NCBI RefSeq assembly: GCF_002887815.1
Contig: NZ_PDHO01000008.1
Coordinates: 124,001-188,000, forward strand
Reading direction: 5' to 3'
Origin: Mycobacterium sp. ENV421
GTDB taxonomy: Bacteria > Actinomycetota > Actinomycetes > Mycobacteriales > Mycobacteriaceae
Length of the DNA: 64,000 nt
The notes under the pieces are model-generated. The model made no database searches and was not told where the DNA came from. It saw nothing but the letters and a program-made list of their open reading frames with translations. Each line of letters starts with the position of its first letter. Position 1 is the stretch's first letter. This document shows, piece after piece, positions 19,938-29,202 of this stretch. The position numbers and the translations under genes were made by a program.

Positions 19938-20486
19938 GTGAACCGCTTGACGAATCGCCTCGTCGCCGCATCCGCTGGCCTGGCGGCCTGCGGCCTGATC
20001 CTGACGGGGTGCGGTGCGGGCCAGATCTCGCAGACCGCCGACCAGCAGTCGGCCGTCAACGGCGCCACCGCGAATGTCGGAAGCATCGCGCTGCGCAACG
20101 TGCACATCCAGGCAGTGCAATCCGGTGACGCCCTGAAGCCGGGGCGCGCCGTCGAGCTGATCTTCGCCGCGGCAAACATCTCCCCGGACACCAACGACAA
20201 GCTGGTCAGCGTCAGCTCCGACGTGGGTTCGGTCGAGCTGACCGGAAACACCTCGATCCCGGCCGGAACGTCCTTGATCGTCGGCAGTGCCGACGGCCAG
20301 GCCGAAGCGGCGCCGATGGGCAGTGTGCAGCCGGCCAAAGCCGAGGTCACTCTCAGCCAGCCGATTTCCAACGGCCTGACCTATGGCTTCACCTTCACCT
20401 TCGAGAAGGCCGGCCAGGCGACAGTCCAGGTGCCCATCTCGGCGGGCGGCGCGGAGCGGCAAGGGGCACCCGCAGGCCAGGAGTGA
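19938..20486 (+). CDS. lpqE: LpqE, conserved lipoprotein
   Basis: The 182-residue protein is exported and lipidated: a signal peptide runs to the lipobox LTGC with Cys25. The mature part is a beta-rich domain (IALRNVHIQAVQSGDALKPG, VSSDVGSVELTG, LTYGFTFTFEKAGQATVQVPI), of the type sometimes grouped with copper-chaperone-like (PCuAC) domains, but no H(M)x10M-x21-HxM motif is seen. Start is GTG 19938. It diverges from carD and precedes radA as in M. tuberculosis. Function is not established. Confidence 0.88.
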   Translation: MNRLTNRLVAASAGLAACGLILTGCGAGQISQTADQQSAVNGATANVGSIALRNVHIQAVQSGDALKPGRAVELIFAAANISPDTNDKLVSVSSDVGSVELTGNTSIPAGTSLIVGSADGQAEAAPMGSVQPAKAEVTLSQPISNGLTYGFTFTFEKAGQATVQVPISAGGAERQGAPAGQE

Positions 20487-20530
20487 GCTGACACGGACCG
20501 CTAATACGCGGATCTGTCGGACCCACCCGA

Positions 20531-20536
20531 TAGCGT
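20531..20536 (+). promoter_or_regulatory. -10 box for a leaderless radA transcript
   Basis: TAGCGT lies 7 bases before GTG 20544. There is no Shine-Dalgarno, so the radA-disA mRNA may begin at or next to the start codon. Confidence 0.5.
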
Positions 20537-20543
20537 CACGGCC

Positions 20544-21992
20544 GTGGCCAAGGCGCGTTCGCAATATCGCTGTTCGGAATGCCGCCATGTGATGGCCAAG
20601 TGGGTCGGCCGTTGCCCGGAGTGTGGAACCTGGGGCACGGTCGACGAGGTGGCCGGGGCGAGCGCCGCCGGCACCACTGCACAGCGCGCCGTCGTGCCCT
20701 CCACCCCCGCGGTACCGATCAGCTCCATCAACCCCGACCGCACCCGCCACTTCCCCACCGGCGTCGACGAACTCGACCGAGTCCTCGGCGGCGGGGTGGT
20801 GCCCGGCTCGGTCAGCCTGCTGGCCGGTGATCCCGGGGTCGGCAAGTCCACACTGCTGCTCGACGTGGTGCACCGGTGGGCGAGTTCGGGCCGGCGCGCG
20901 CTCTATGTCTCCGGCGAAGAGTCCGCGGGCCAGATCCGGATGCGCGCCGAGCGGACCTGCTGCACCCACGACGAGGTGTTCCTGGCCGCTGAAACCGACA
21001 TCAACACCGTGCTCGGCCATATCGAGGCGGTCCAGCCGAGTCTGGTGGTGGTCGACTCGGTGCAGACGATGACAGCCGGTGACACCGACGGCGTGGTCGG
21101 CGGAGTGACCCAGGTACGCGCGGTGACGACTGCGCTGACCGCCGCGGCCAAGTCGAGCGGCGTGGCGCTGGTGCTGGTCGGCCACGTCACAAAGGACGGA
21201 GCGATCGCCGGCCCGCGCTCGCTGGAGCATCTGGTGGACGTGGTGCTGCACTTCGAGGGCGACCGCAACTCCACCCTCCGGATGGTCCGCGGGGTGAAGA
21301 ACCGCTTCGGCGCCTCCGATGAGGTCGGCTGTTTCATATTGCAGGACAACGGTATTCAGGGGATTTCCGATCCGTCCGGATTGTTTCTCGACGACCGGCC
21401 CAACCCGGTACCCGGCACCGCGGTCACGGTGGCGCTCGACGGTAAGCGCCCGCTGATCGGCGAGGTCCAGGCCCTGTTGGCCTACCGCCCCGAGAACGCA
21501 CCGCAACGCCGCGCGGTCAGCGGGGTGGACAGTTCACGGGCGGCGATGATCGCCGCGGTGCTGGAGCGGCGGGCCAACCTCAAGGTCAGCGCCACCGACA
21601 TCTATCTGTCCACCGTCGGCGGGATGCGGTTGATGGATCCCTCGTCGGACCTGGCGGTCGCGATGGCGATGGCATCGGCCTACGCGGACCTGCCGCTGCC
21701 CAGCACCACCGTGGTGATCGGCGAAGTGGGCCTGGCCGGGGATCTGCGCCGCGTCACCGGAATGGACCGCCGACTCGCCGAAGCGGCACGCCTTGGCTTC
21801 ACCGAGGCGCTCGTACCGATGGGGTGCGGCGCCGTCCCCAAGGGCTTCAAAGCCATCGAATCGGCCACCATCGGCGACGCCCTGCGCTCGATGTTGACGA
21901 TCGCAAAACGGCCCTACGACAAGGTCGTCACGCAGCTTCGGCGGGAGGGGTCGAGTAACGACCTCGACGCAGTGGACAATAAGTGGCTGTGA
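20544..21992 (+). CDS. radA: RadA/Sms DNA repair ATPase
   Basis: RadA is a RecA-like branch-migration helicase used in recombinational repair. The 482 residues comprise an N-terminal C4 zinc finger (Cys10, 13, 24, 27), a RecA core with Walker [10 protein letters not shown] at 95-103, the RadA-specific KNRFG motif ([11 protein letters not shown], near 250), and a Lon-like C-terminal domain. Start is GTG 20544. Its end overlaps disA; in mycobacteria RadA is known to bind DisA and damp its cyclic-di-AMP synthesis, so co-expression makes sense. Confidence 0.95.
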   Translation: MAKARSQYRCSECRHVMAKWVGRCPECGTWGTVDEVAGASAAGTTAQRAVVPSTPAVPISSINPDRTRHFPTGVDELDRVLGGGVVPGSVSLLAGDPGVGKSTLLLDVVHRWASSGRRALYVSGEESAGQIRMRAERTCCTHDEVFLAAETDINTVLGHIEAVQPSLVVVDSVQTMTAGDTDGVVGGVTQVRAVTTALTAAAKSSGVALVLVGHVTKDGAIAGPRSLEHLVDVVLHFEGDRNSTLRMVRGVKNRFGASDEVGCFILQDNGIQGISDPSGLFLDDRPNPVPGTAVTVALDGKRPLIGEVQALLAYRPENAPQRRAVSGVDSSRAAMIAAVLERRANLKVSATDIYLSTVGGMRLMDPSSDLAVAMAMASAYADLPLPSTTVVIGEVGLAGDLRRVTGMDRRLAEAARLGFTEALVPMGCGAVPKGFKAIESATIGDALRSMLTIAKRPYDKVVTQLRREGSSNDLDAVDNKWL

Positions 21993-23098
21993 GCACCGTC
22001 AACGGAGCCAGCGGCTCCGCCCAGCCAACGGCGGTCACGCTGCGCGAGACCATCGGGCGACTGGCGCCCGGCACCGCCCTTCGCGACGGCTTGGAGCGCA
22101 TCCTGCGTGGTCGCACGGGTGCGCTGATCGTTCTGGGCTACGACGAGCGGGTCGAGACGATCTGCGACGGCGGGTTCTCCCTTGATGTGCGGTTCGCCCC
22201 GACCCGGTTGCGCGAGCTGTCGAAGATGGACGGCGCCGTCGTGCTGTCCACCGACGGCAGCCGGATCGTACGGGCCAACGTCCAACTGGTCCCGGATCCG
22301 ACGATCCCCACCGACGAGTCCGGAACCCGGCACCGCTCCGCCGAGCGCACCGCGATCCAGACCGGCTATCCGGTGGTCTCGGTGAGCCACTCGATGAACA
22401 TCGTCACGGTGTACGTCTCCGGCGAGCGCCACGTGGTGGCCGACTCAGCCACCATCCTGTCGCGGGCCAACCAGGCGATCGCCACGTTGGAGCGCTACAA
22501 GGCTCGCCTCGACGAGGTGTCCCGGCAGCTGTCCACCGCCGAGATCGAGGACTTCGTCACGCTGCGCGACGTCATGACGGTGGTGCAGCGGCTCGAGATG
22601 GTTCGCCGCATCGGACTCGAAATCGATTATGACGCAGTGGAACTCGGCACCGATGGCAGACAGCTGCGACTACAGCTCGAAGAACTGCTCGGCGGCAACG
22701 ACACCGCCCGCGAGCTGATCATGCGTGACTATCACGCCAACCCCGACCCGCCGTCGAAGGCTCAGGTCGCCTCGACGCTGGCCGAATTGGACTCGCTGTC
22801 GGACACCGAACTGTTGGACTTCACCGCGCTGTCGCGCGTATTCGGCTATCCCTCGACGGCGGAGGCGCAGGATTCGGCGCTCAGCGCGCGTGGCTATCGG
22901 GCGATGGCCGGCATCCCGCGCCTGCAGTTCGCCCACGTCGACCTGCTGGTACGCCGCTTCGGTTCGCTACAGGGACTGCTGGCAGCCAGTGCCACCGACC
23001 TGCAGTCCGTCGACGGCATCGGCGCGATGTGGGCACGGCACGTTCGCGAGGGCTTGTCGCAGCTGGCCGAGTCGACCATCGCCGACCGGCTGGTCTGA
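21983..23098 (+). CDS. disA: DisA, DNA-integrity-scanning diadenylate cyclase
   Basis: DisA makes cyclic di-AMP from two ATP and senses branched DNA. The 371-residue protein has the DAC domain with the catalytic DGA at 83-85 ([12 protein letters not shown]) and RHRS at 116-119 ([10 protein letters not shown]), a helical spine, and a C-terminal HhH DNA-binding domain ([23 protein letters not shown]). GTG 21983 overlaps radA by 10 bases; a second GTG at 21989 gives a 4-base overlap and is an alternative. It is co-transcribed with radA. Confidence 0.95.
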   Translation: MAVSTVNGASGSAQPTAVTLRETIGRLAPGTALRDGLERILRGRTGALIVLGYDERVETICDGGFSLDVRFAPTRLRELSKMDGAVVLSTDGSRIVRANVQLVPDPTIPTDESGTRHRSAERTAIQTGYPVVSVSHSMNIVTVYVSGERHVVADSATILSRANQAIATLERYKARLDEVSRQLSTAEIEDFVTLRDVMTVVQRLEMVRRIGLEIDYDAVELGTDGRQLRLQLEELLGGNDTARELIMRDYHANPDPPSKAQVASTLAELDSLSDTELLDFTALSRVFGYPSTAEAQDSALSARGYRAMAGIPRLQFAHVDLLVRRFGSLQGLLAASATDLQSVDGIGAMWARHVREGLSQLAESTIADRLV

Positions 23099-23112
23099 CG
23101 CTATCTGAATGC

Positions 23113-23907
23113 TTACCCCGCGGGCGCCGGCGGCGGGGCCTCGCCCGGGGCACCGGCGGGCAGCTGCTGTCCGGCGGCCGGTGCGGCACCCGGCGGCGGA
23201 GCGTCGGCCAGGATGAACGGCACCGTCGCTGAACGCAGGTTGCCCAGCTGGACCACCAGGTTGTAGGTGCCGGGTCCGATCGGCTGGCGCGGCAGCGGGC
23301 ACTGCGGTGCGGAGCCCATGGCGGTCCAGGTCACCTCGGTGGTCACCTGCTCACCCGGGTTGAACGTCTTGACCAGCGTCTCGTTCGACGGCGCGCAGTC
23401 GAGGTTCGACCACAACCGCTTGCCGTCCATCGAGTACACGTAGGCGGCGAGCACGGCTGCACCGACGTCACGCTTGCAGGCCACCAGACCGATATTGGTG
23501 ACGACCATGGTGAACTTCGGCTGGTCGCCGATCGCGTACTGCGGCTGGTTGGTGATGCCCTTGACCGCCAGGTTGGAATCCGGGCAGTCGTCGCCCTCTT
23601 TGAGCACCGGCGGTGGCACGACGGCCTCGGTGGGCGTCGGTGCGACCGCGACGGGTCCCGACGGGGTCTCCGCCGGCGGCGGCGGCGCGACGACGGGAGT
23701 CTTGTTGTCCGGCTGGGGATTCTGCGGTTGAGCCACGGGCGTGGTCTTCACGGCGCTCTTCGAATCCGAGCCACCGCTGAAGACGAGGAAGGCCACCCCG
23801 ACGACGATTGCGGTAACTACCGCGACGATGCCGATTGCCAGAGCACGGCGTCGCCAATAGATTTGCGAGGGTAGGGGTCCACGCGGTTCCAGATCCAGAT
23901 CCAGCAC
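23113..23907 (-). CDS. Membrane-anchored proline-rich protein of unknown function
   Basis: The 264-residue protein has a short cytoplasmic tail opening LDLDLEPRGPLPSQIYWRRR, one transmembrane helix at about 22-43, a Pro/Ala-rich linker, then an extracytoplasmic beta-sandwich-like domain with four cysteines (DDCPDS, VACKRDV, LDCAP, PQCPLP) that could form two disulphides, and a second Pro-rich tail. GTG 23907 is preferred because the conserved part begins there; the frame is open to 23931. It corresponds by position to the conserved membrane protein between disA and the carbonic anhydrase in M. tuberculosis. Role unknown; cell-envelope scaffolding is a guess. Confidence 0.8.
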   Translation of the reverse strand: MLDLDLEPRGPLPSQIYWRRRALAIGIVAVVTAIVVGVAFLVFSGGSDSKSAVKTTPVAQPQNPQPDNKTPVVAPPPPAETPSGPVAVAPTPTEAVVPPPVLKEGDDCPDSNLAVKGITNQPQYAIGDQPKFTMVVTNIGLVACKRDVGAAVLAAYVYSMDGKRLWSNLDCAPSNETLVKTFNPGEQVTTEVTWTAMGSAPQCPLPRQPIGPGTYNLVVQLGNLRSATVPFILADAPPPGAAPAAGQQLPAGAPGEAPPPAPAG

Positions 23908-23987
23908 GTTTCCACGGTAAGGGCAGGTCACCGCGAGTTGCCCGACCCCGCTCGGCGTGTCGCCTTGTTAGCTAGCTGGAAAAGTGT

Positions 23988-24605
23988 TTATTCGCCGATA
24001 TCGCCGAGGTGTTCGCGCAACGCAACTTTGCCGTCGGCGAGGTGATAGGTCAGGCCCACGATGGCCAGCGTGCCGGCGGCGACCCGCTCGGCGATGAGGG
24101 CGGACCGGGCCATCAGCTGCGTGCCGGTCTCGACGACATGGCGGGCCTCGAACTCGTCGACGCGGGTCAGGCCCTCGCGGCGACCCACCAGGATCGACGG
24201 TGTCACCCGCTCGACGAGATCGCGAATGTATCCGCCGGGCACCGCGCCGTCGTCGAGGGCGGACAACGTCGCCTTGACCGCGCCACAGCTGTCGTGTCCG
24301 AGGACGGCGATCAGCGGCACGTTGAGAACGCCGACCGCGTACTCGATGGATCCCAGCACCGCGGAGTCGATGACGTGTCCCGCCGTGCGCACCACGAACA
24401 TGTCGCCCAGGCCCTGGTCGAAGATGATCTCGGCGGCAACCCGGCTGTCAGCGCACCCGAAGATGACTGCGGTCGGGGTTTGCCCCCCGGCCAACCGCGC
24501 ACGGTCCTCGATGCTCTGGCTGGGATGCTCTGGCTGGCCGGCAACGAATCGCTCGTTACCCTCTTTGAGTGCCTTCCATGCGGTTATCGGGCTGGTGTTC
24601 GGCAT
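23988..24605 (-). CDS. canB: Beta-class carbonic anhydrase
   Basis: This zinc enzyme interconverts CO2 and bicarbonate, supplying carboxylases. The 205-residue protein has zinc ligands Cys51 (FGCADSR), His104 and Cys107 (GHDSCGAV) and the Asp53/Arg55 dyad of the beta class. MPNTSP (ATG 24605) matches the known mycobacterial N-terminus; ATG 24614 is an in-frame alternative. It diverges from mutY with 37 bases between starts. Confidence 0.94.
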   Translation of the reverse strand: MPNTSPITAWKALKEGNERFVAGQPEHPSQSIEDRARLAGGQTPTAVIFGCADSRVAAEIIFDQGLGDMFVVRTAGHVIDSAVLGSIEYAVGVLNVPLIAVLGHDSCGAVKATLSALDDGAVPGGYIRDLVERVTPSILVGRREGLTRVDEFEARHVVETGTQLMARSALIAERVAAGTLAIVGLTYHLADGKVALREHLGDIGE

Positions 24606-24642
24606 GGCCGTCATTCTGCCTTGTCTGTCACCTCGAAACTAT

Positions 24643-25518
24643 ATGAGTTCCATTTGTGACGAGGTCGTCGTGTGGTACGGGCATGCCCGGCGCGACCTGC
24701 CGTGGCGCGCTCCCGATGTGACGGCGTGGCAAATCCTGGTCAGCGAATTCATGCTGCAGCAGACTCCGGTCGCGCGGGTGGCGCCCATCTGGCTGGATTG
24801 GGTGGCGCGCTGGCCGACACCGTCGGCGACGGCTGCTGCCAGCGCCGCGGACGTGCTTCGCGCCTGGGGCAAGCTCGGCTATCCGCGCCGAGCAAAGCGC
24901 CTGCACGAGTGCGCGACCGTGATCGCCACCGAACACGACGACCGGGTGCCCGACGATGTCGAGGTGTTGTTGACCCTGCCCGGTGTCGGCTCCTACACCG
25001 CCCGCGCGGTGGCCTGTTTCGCCTACCAGCAGAGCGTGCCGGTGGTGGACACCAATGTCCGACGGGTCGTGGCGCGCGCGATCCACGGCCGCGCCGATGC
25101 TGGAAATCCCTCCGCCACAAGAGATATGGCCGACGTCTTGGCGCTGATGCCCGATGACGAGACGGCGCCGGTGTTCTCGGCGGCGCTGATGGAGCTCGGC
25201 GCGACGGTGTGCACGGCGCGCTCGCCCAAGTGCGGGGTGTGCCCGCTGAGTGTTTGCGCCTGGCGGGCCGCCGGCCACCCGCCTGCGGCGACCGCGCCAC
25301 GACCCGCCCAGCGGTTTGCCGGCACCGACCGGCAGGTACGCGGGAAGTTGCTGGATGTGTTGCGCGCCAGCACTTCTCCGGTACCGCGCGAGCAGCTTGA
25401 CGTCGTCTGGCTGACCGATACCGCACAGCGCGACCGCGCGCTGGATTCACTTCTGGTGGACGGCCTGGTTGAACAGACCGCCGATGGCCGGTTCGCGCTG
25501 TGCGGTGAGGCCGACTAG
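24643..25518 (+). CDS. mutY: MutY, A/G-specific adenine glycosylase
   Basis: MutY removes adenine mispaired with 8-oxoguanine. The 291-residue protein has the catalytic Glu35 (SEFMLQQTPV), an HhH-GPD element (LPGVGSYTARAV) with catalytic Asp136 (VPVVDTNVRRV), and an iron-sulphur loop with Cys190, 197, 200 and 205. The last spacing is four residues rather than the five of E. coli, which I recall also from M. tuberculosis. The C-terminal 8-oxoG-recognition domain is short. Start is ATG 24643; an in-frame extension only overlaps canB antisense. It overlaps the stop of the next, convergent gene by 4 bases. Confidence 0.93.
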   Translation: MSSICDEVVVWYGHARRDLPWRAPDVTAWQILVSEFMLQQTPVARVAPIWLDWVARWPTPSATAAASAADVLRAWGKLGYPRRAKRLHECATVIATEHDDRVPDDVEVLLTLPGVGSYTARAVACFAYQQSVPVVDTNVRRVVARAIHGRADAGNPSATRDMADVLALMPDDETAPVFSAALMELGATVCTARSPKCGVCPLSVCAWRAAGHPPAATAPRPAQRFAGTDRQVRGKLLDVLRASTSPVPREQLDVVWLTDTAQRDRALDSLLVDGLVEQTADGRFALCGEAD

Positions 25519-26474
25519 GCAGACCGGGCGAACCGGCGGCGGTAGTCCGAGGGGGTGACACCGACGATCCGGCGGAAGTGGTGGCGTAGCAGCGTGGCAT
25601 TGCCGAATCCCGCCCGCTCGGCGATGCGGTCGACGTCCAGATCGGTCTCCTCGAGCATGCGGCGGGCGTAGAGCACCCGCTGATCGGTGACCCACTGCAT
25701 GGGCGTGGTGCCGGCCTCCTCGACGAAGCGCCGCGCGAACGTGCGCGCCGACATGTTGGCTCGGCGAGCCATGCTCGTGACCGTATGCGGCTTGTCGAGG
25801 TTGGACAGAATCCAATCCAGTTGCGGTGCAAAGCCTTCCGAGCATCGCGCGGGGATGGGTTGCTCAATGTACTGACGCTGGCCGCCGTCGCGCTGCGGAG
25901 GAACCACCATTCGCCTGGCGATGATGTTGGTGACCGCGCTGCCGAGTTCACGGCGCACCAGGTGCAGGCACGCGTCGATGCCGGCGGCGGTACCGGCGCT
26001 GGTCACCAGATCGCCATCGTCGACGAACAGCACATTGCGGTCGATGATCGCCGTCGGATAACGCTGCGCGAGGTCGTCGGCGTGCATCCAGTGCGTGGTG
26101 CAGTGGCGTCCGTCGAGCAGGCCCGCTTCGCCCGCCACGAAGGCGCCGGAACACACGGTCAAGATCGTCGACCCGGCCGCATGCGCGGCCCGCAGGGCTT
26201 CCAGAGCTTCCGGCGGGTACGCCTCGACCGGGCCGGTGACCGCCGATACCGCCACCACGTCGGCGCCGATCAGGGCGTCGAGGCCGTGGTCGGGCACCAG
26301 GGTGGCGCCGACACTGGTGCGCAGCGGCACGCCTGCCTGCGGACCGCACACCTTGAAATCGAAGTTGGGCACACCGTCTGCCGCCCGGTCGATTCCGAAG
26401 ACTTCGCAGACCACGCCGAACTCGAAGACGGCGACGTTGTTCAGAACCAGCGCCGAGACACTCTTCAAAGGCAT
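25515..26474 (-). CDS. GlxA-type transcriptional regulator (DJ-1/PfpI plus AraC)
   Basis: The 319-residue protein joins an N-terminal DJ-1/PfpI-like domain (about 5-190; elbow ILTVCSGAFVAGEAGLL, where the Cys sits at the usual nucleophile position) to an AraC helix-turn-helix domain (about 215-315; MARRANMSARTFARRFVEEAG and IAERAGFGNATLLRHHFRRI). Such regulators sense small amines or metabolites (GbdR, ArgR, CdhR are relatives), but the ligand here is unknown. It diverges from a 65-residue ORF, and both starts lie in an identical CTGCCATG sequence. Confidence 0.88.
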   Translation of the reverse strand: MPLKSVSALVLNNVAVFEFGVVCEVFGIDRAADGVPNFDFKVCGPQAGVPLRTSVGATLVPDHGLDALIGADVVAVSAVTGPVEAYPPEALEALRAAHAAGSTILTVCSGAFVAGEAGLLDGRHCTTHWMHADDLAQRYPTAIIDRNVLFVDDGDLVTSAGTAAGIDACLHLVRRELGSAVTNIIARRMVVPPQRDGGQRQYIEQPIPARCSEGFAPQLDWILSNLDKPHTVTSMARRANMSARTFARRFVEEAGTTPMQWVTDQRVLYARRMLEETDLDVDRIAERAGFGNATLLRHHFRRIVGVTPSDYRRRFARSA

Positions 26475-26548
26475 GGCAGAATTTTATCTCACCGGGTCAG
26501 TACTGCCACTGTTGGCGGAATCTTTTTCCCCGCAGCATTACTGCCATG
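26472..26548. promoter_or_regulatory. Divergent control region with repeated TACTGCCA/CTGCCATG
   Basis: CATGGCAG at 26472-26479 and CTGCCATG at 26541-26548 form an inverted repeat containing the two divergent start codons. TACTGCCA occurs as a direct repeat at 26501-26508 and 26539-26546. AraC-type regulators often bind such repeats, so GlxA autoregulation is plausible. Confidence 0.4.
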
Positions 26549-26743
26549 AACGCATTCGCCGCCATCGCCAAGAAACTGCATCTGCACCCCGATCAATTCC
26601 GGGTGTGGGCACCGATGGTCGGTCCACTCTTCGCAGACGATGCCGACCTGCGCCGGATCGCCCACGATCTCGACGCCGTGCGGACCAGGTTCGAACACCA
26701 TCCGACCTGGCCGTCATCAGGTGCTCTCGGGGAGCGCCGCTAG
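26546..26743 (+). CDS. Small hypothetical protein divergent from the GlxA-type regulator
   Basis: The 65-residue ORF starts at ATG 26546, 71 bases from the divergent regulator start. It has no Shine-Dalgarno. The predicted protein is soluble and helical (AAIAKKLHLHPDQFRVWAPM, then DADLRRIAHDLDAVRTRFEHH), with no membrane segment or known motif. It overlaps the 3' end of the convergent hydrolase gene by 27 bases. It could be a small partner controlled by the regulator. It could also be a chance frame; the reasonable codon pattern and shared start context argue mildly for a gene. Confidence 0.45.
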   Translation: MNAFAAIAKKLHLHPDQFRVWAPMVGPLFADDADLRRIAHDLDAVRTRFEHHPTWPSSGALGERR

Positions 26744-27490
26744 GAACGACTCGACGGCGTCCCGGTACCGATCCGGGGCGTCGTCGTGAACGAGGTGGCC
26801 TGCCCCGGGGACATGGACGTAGCGTGCCGACGGCCCGCCCAGCTCGGCCATCCGGCGCATCTGCCCGGGCGGCGCCACCGAGTCACCCGCCTCGATCAGC
26901 AACACCGGCGCCCGGACCGCCTGCCACTGCCGCCAGTAATCCCGAGTCCCCCACTCCGCCGCGATCTCGATCCAGCGAGCGGGCTGGCCGTGCAGCCGCC
27001 AGCCGCTCGCCGTGCGGTCGAAGGCTTCGAGGAAGTAGCGCCCCGCGATCGGCCCGAATTCGTCGAAAACCTGCTGTTCGGTGGAGTATTCGACCGGCAG
27101 GGCATGCACCCACGGTTCCCACGGGCCGGTCGTGCGGCCGACGAAGTCCGGCGCCATGTCCTCGACCACCAACCCGCGCACCAGGTCGGGGCGCTGCGCA
27201 GCCAGGCACCAGGAATGCAGACCGCCCATCGAGTGCCCGACGAGTACGGCCGGCCCGTCGAGGCGTGCAAGGGCGTCGCCGAGGTCGGTGACGAACCGTT
27301 CGGTGCTGACCGGTTCGGAATCCTCGACCTCACGGCCGCGGTGCCACGGTGCGTCGTAGGTGTGAACCGACCCGAACCGGGCCAGCCACGGCACCTGTCG
27401 CGACCACGTGGTGCCGCGGCCCATCAAGCCGTGAACCAACACCACGGGCCTCCCGGTGCCACCCCGATAGGTCAGCAGCTCAGTGCTCAC
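26717..27490 (-). CDS. Alpha/beta hydrolase
   Basis: The 257-residue protein has HGLMGRG (oxyanion region) at 20-26, the nucleophile elbow GHSMGG with Ser87, an Asp in LLIEAGDSVAP, and His in PGAGHLVHDD near 236, so a complete Ser-Asp-His triad. No signal peptide is visible. It equals by position the hydrolase before mhuD in M. tuberculosis. Substrate is unknown. Start is GTG 27490; the mhuD gene diverges 55 bases away. Confidence 0.82.
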   Translation of the reverse strand: MSTELLTYRGGTGRPVVLVHGLMGRGTTWSRQVPWLARFGSVHTYDAPWHRGREVEDSEPVSTERFVTDLGDALARLDGPAVLVGHSMGGLHSWCLAAQRPDLVRGLVVEDMAPDFVGRTTGPWEPWVHALPVEYSTEQQVFDEFGPIAGRYFLEAFDRTASGWRLHGQPARWIEIAAEWGTRDYWRQWQAVRAPVLLIEAGDSVAPPGQMRRMAELGGPSARYVHVPGAGHLVHDDAPDRYRDAVESFLAALPEST

Positions 27491-27533
27491 CGGTTCATCT
27501 TGCGCGGTCGGTCACCGGCCCGGGCGGGCGCGG

Positions 27534-27539
27534 TAACCT
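27534..27539 (+). promoter_or_regulatory. -10 box for a leaderless mhuD transcript
   Basis: TAACCT ends 6 bases before ATG 27546, with no ribosome-binding sequence in between. Confidence 0.55.
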
Positions 27540-27545
27540 TGCGCC

Positions 27546-27863
27546 ATGTCCGTGGTGAAGATCAACGCAATCGAGATTCCGCCTGGCGCCGGTCCAGAGC
27601 TGGAGAAGCGGTTCGCCAACCGCGCCCACGCCGTAGACAACCAGCCGGGCTTCCTCGGGTTCCAACTGCTGCGGCCCGTCAAGGGCGAGGACCGCTACTT
27701 CGTGGTGACCACATGGGAGTCCGAGGAGGCGTTCCAGGCCTGGGCCAGCGGACCGGCGATCCACGCGCACGCCGGTGAGCGCGCGAACCCGGTGGCCAAG
27801 GGTGCCCATCTGCTCGAGTTCGAGGTTGTGTTGGACGTTGCCGGGACCGGCTCGAAGGCGTAG
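27546..27863 (+). CDS. mhuD: MhuD, heme-degrading monooxygenase
   Basis: MhuD degrades heme to free iron and mycobilins without releasing carbon monoxide, giving mycobacteria access to heme iron. The 105-residue antibiotic-biosynthesis-monooxygenase-fold protein has the key residues Asn7 (VKINAIE), Trp66 (FQAW) and His75 (IHAHAGERA) in the positions known for M. tuberculosis MhuD, plus the family stretch PGFLGFQLLRPVKGEDRYFV. ATG 27546 gives the same length. No IdeR box was recognised upstream. Confidence 0.95.
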   Translation: MSVVKINAIEIPPGAGPELEKRFANRAHAVDNQPGFLGFQLLRPVKGEDRYFVVTTWESEEAFQAWASGPAIHAHAGERANPVAKGAHLLEFEVVLDVAGTGSKA

Positions 27864-27873
27864 CGCACGCCGG

Positions 27874-29202
27874 GTGTGCCGGCGTGCGGTGGCGGCGGCC
27901 ACCGTGATCGCGTCCGCCGCCCTGGCAACCAGCTGCACATCAGCCCCCGCGCCGCCCGCCAACGCCGGCGCGGGTGTCCGCATCGACCTCAACACCCCGC
28001 AGGGCGTCCGAGCCAAGCAGGTGATGGACATGCTGAACTCGGACTGGCCGATCGGAGACGAGAGCGTCAAGACGCTGGCCGCTCCGGACCTGGTGGACCC
28101 GGTCGCCCACACCATGGACTCGCTGTGGTGGGACCGGCCCTACACGCTGGCCGGCGTCGAAGTCGGCGCCAACGTCGCCACCCTGCACATGCTGACCTCC
28201 TACGGCGCCCGCCAAGACATCGACCTGCGCATCGGCGACGACACGTTCGTCAGCCGGTTCGTCGTCACCACCGAGAAACCGAAGATCGAATCGTGGCAGG
28301 ACGTCGACACCGCCCTGAGCCGCACCGGTGCCCGTTATTCGTGGCAGGTCTCCAAAGTCGACGACGGCCGCTGCGAGAAGGTGGCGGGTACCAACACCAC
28401 TGAATCCCTGCCGCTGGCTTCGATTTTCAAGACATACGTGTTGTACGCGGTTGAAACTGCCGTCAGGGCAGGAACTGTGAACTGGGACGACAAGCTCACG
28501 ATCACCGCCGAGTTGAAGAAACTTGGTTCATCGGGCTTCGACAAGCTTCCCCCCGGATCCCAGATCACCGTCCGCGAGGCCGCGGGCAAGATGATCTCCA
28601 CGAGCGACAACATGGCCACCGACATGCTGATCGGACGGGTGGGAACCCACGCCGTCGAAGAGGCCCTGGTCGCCGCCGGGCACCACGACCCGGCGAGCAT
28701 GACGCCGTTCCCGACGATGCGGGAACTGTTCGCGATCGGCTGGGGCAACCCCGATGTGCGTGAGCAGTGGAAGACGACCGTGCCGGCGAATCGGGGAAAC
28801 CTGTTGCACGACGCGGATTCCCGCCCGTACGACCCCGATCCGATGCGCTCCCACACACCGGCCTCGACCTACGGCGTGGAGTGGTATGCCAACGCCGAGG
28901 ACATCTGCCGCGTGCACGCCGCCCTGCAGCACAACGCCGTCGGCCGCGCGGCTCCGGTCAAGGACGTGATGTCCGAAGCCGCGGGTATCGACCTCGACCC
29001 CGCCGAGTGGCCCTACATCGCCGCGAAGGCCGGAAACCTGCCCGGGGAGATGACGTTCAGCTGGTACGCGGTGGACCGAACCGGCCAGGCCTGGGTGGTC
29101 AGCTTCCAGTTCAACTGGCCCCGCTTCCACAGCGCGAACGCGGGTGGTTGGGCGATGATGATCATCAAGCAGGTGTTCGGGCTACTGCCCCGCTACCGCT
29201 GA
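27874..29202 (+). CDS. lpqF: LpqF, beta-lactamase-fold lipoprotein
   Basis: The protein of about 442 residues is an exported serine hydrolase of the class A beta-lactamase/PBP-like fold. A signal peptide ends at LATSC (Cys21). The mature protein has an N-terminal NTF2-like segment (to about residue 140) and a catalytic domain with SxxK at Ser183-Lys186 (ASIFK) and SDN at 244-246 (STSDNMATD). The third motif appears as AKAGN rather than KTG. Start was placed at GTG 27874, 10 bases after mhuD, because it directly precedes the signal peptide. Lysine at the third motif is shifted, so true beta-lactamase activity is doubtful. It overlaps the convergent phosphatase gene by 21 bases. Confidence 0.85.
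   Translation: MCRRAVAAATVIASAALATSCTSAPAPPANAGAGVRIDLNTPQGVRAKQVMDMLNSDWPIGDESVKTLAAPDLVDPVAHTMDSLWWDRPYTLAGVEVGANVATLHMLTSYGARQDIDLRIGDDTFVSRFVVTTEKPKIESWQDVDTALSRTGARYSWQVSKVDDGRCEKVAGTNTTESLPLASIFKTYVLYAVETAVRAGTVNWDDKLTITAELKKLGSSGFDKLPPGSQITVREAAGKMISTSDNMATDMLIGRVGTHAVEEALVAAGHHDPASMTPFPTMRELFAIGWGNPDVREQWKTTVPANRGNLLHDADSRPYDPDPMRSHTPASTYGVEWYANAEDICRVHAALQHNAVGRAAPVKDVMSEAAGIDLDPAEWPYIAAKAGNLPGEMTFSWYAVDRTGQAWVVSFQFNWPRFHSANAGGWAMMIIKQVFGLLPRYR

Noticed and set aside
19848..21506. 550-codon open frame opposite lpqE and radA
   Set aside because: Both rightward genes show clear family motifs; the antisense frame is low-complexity shadow.
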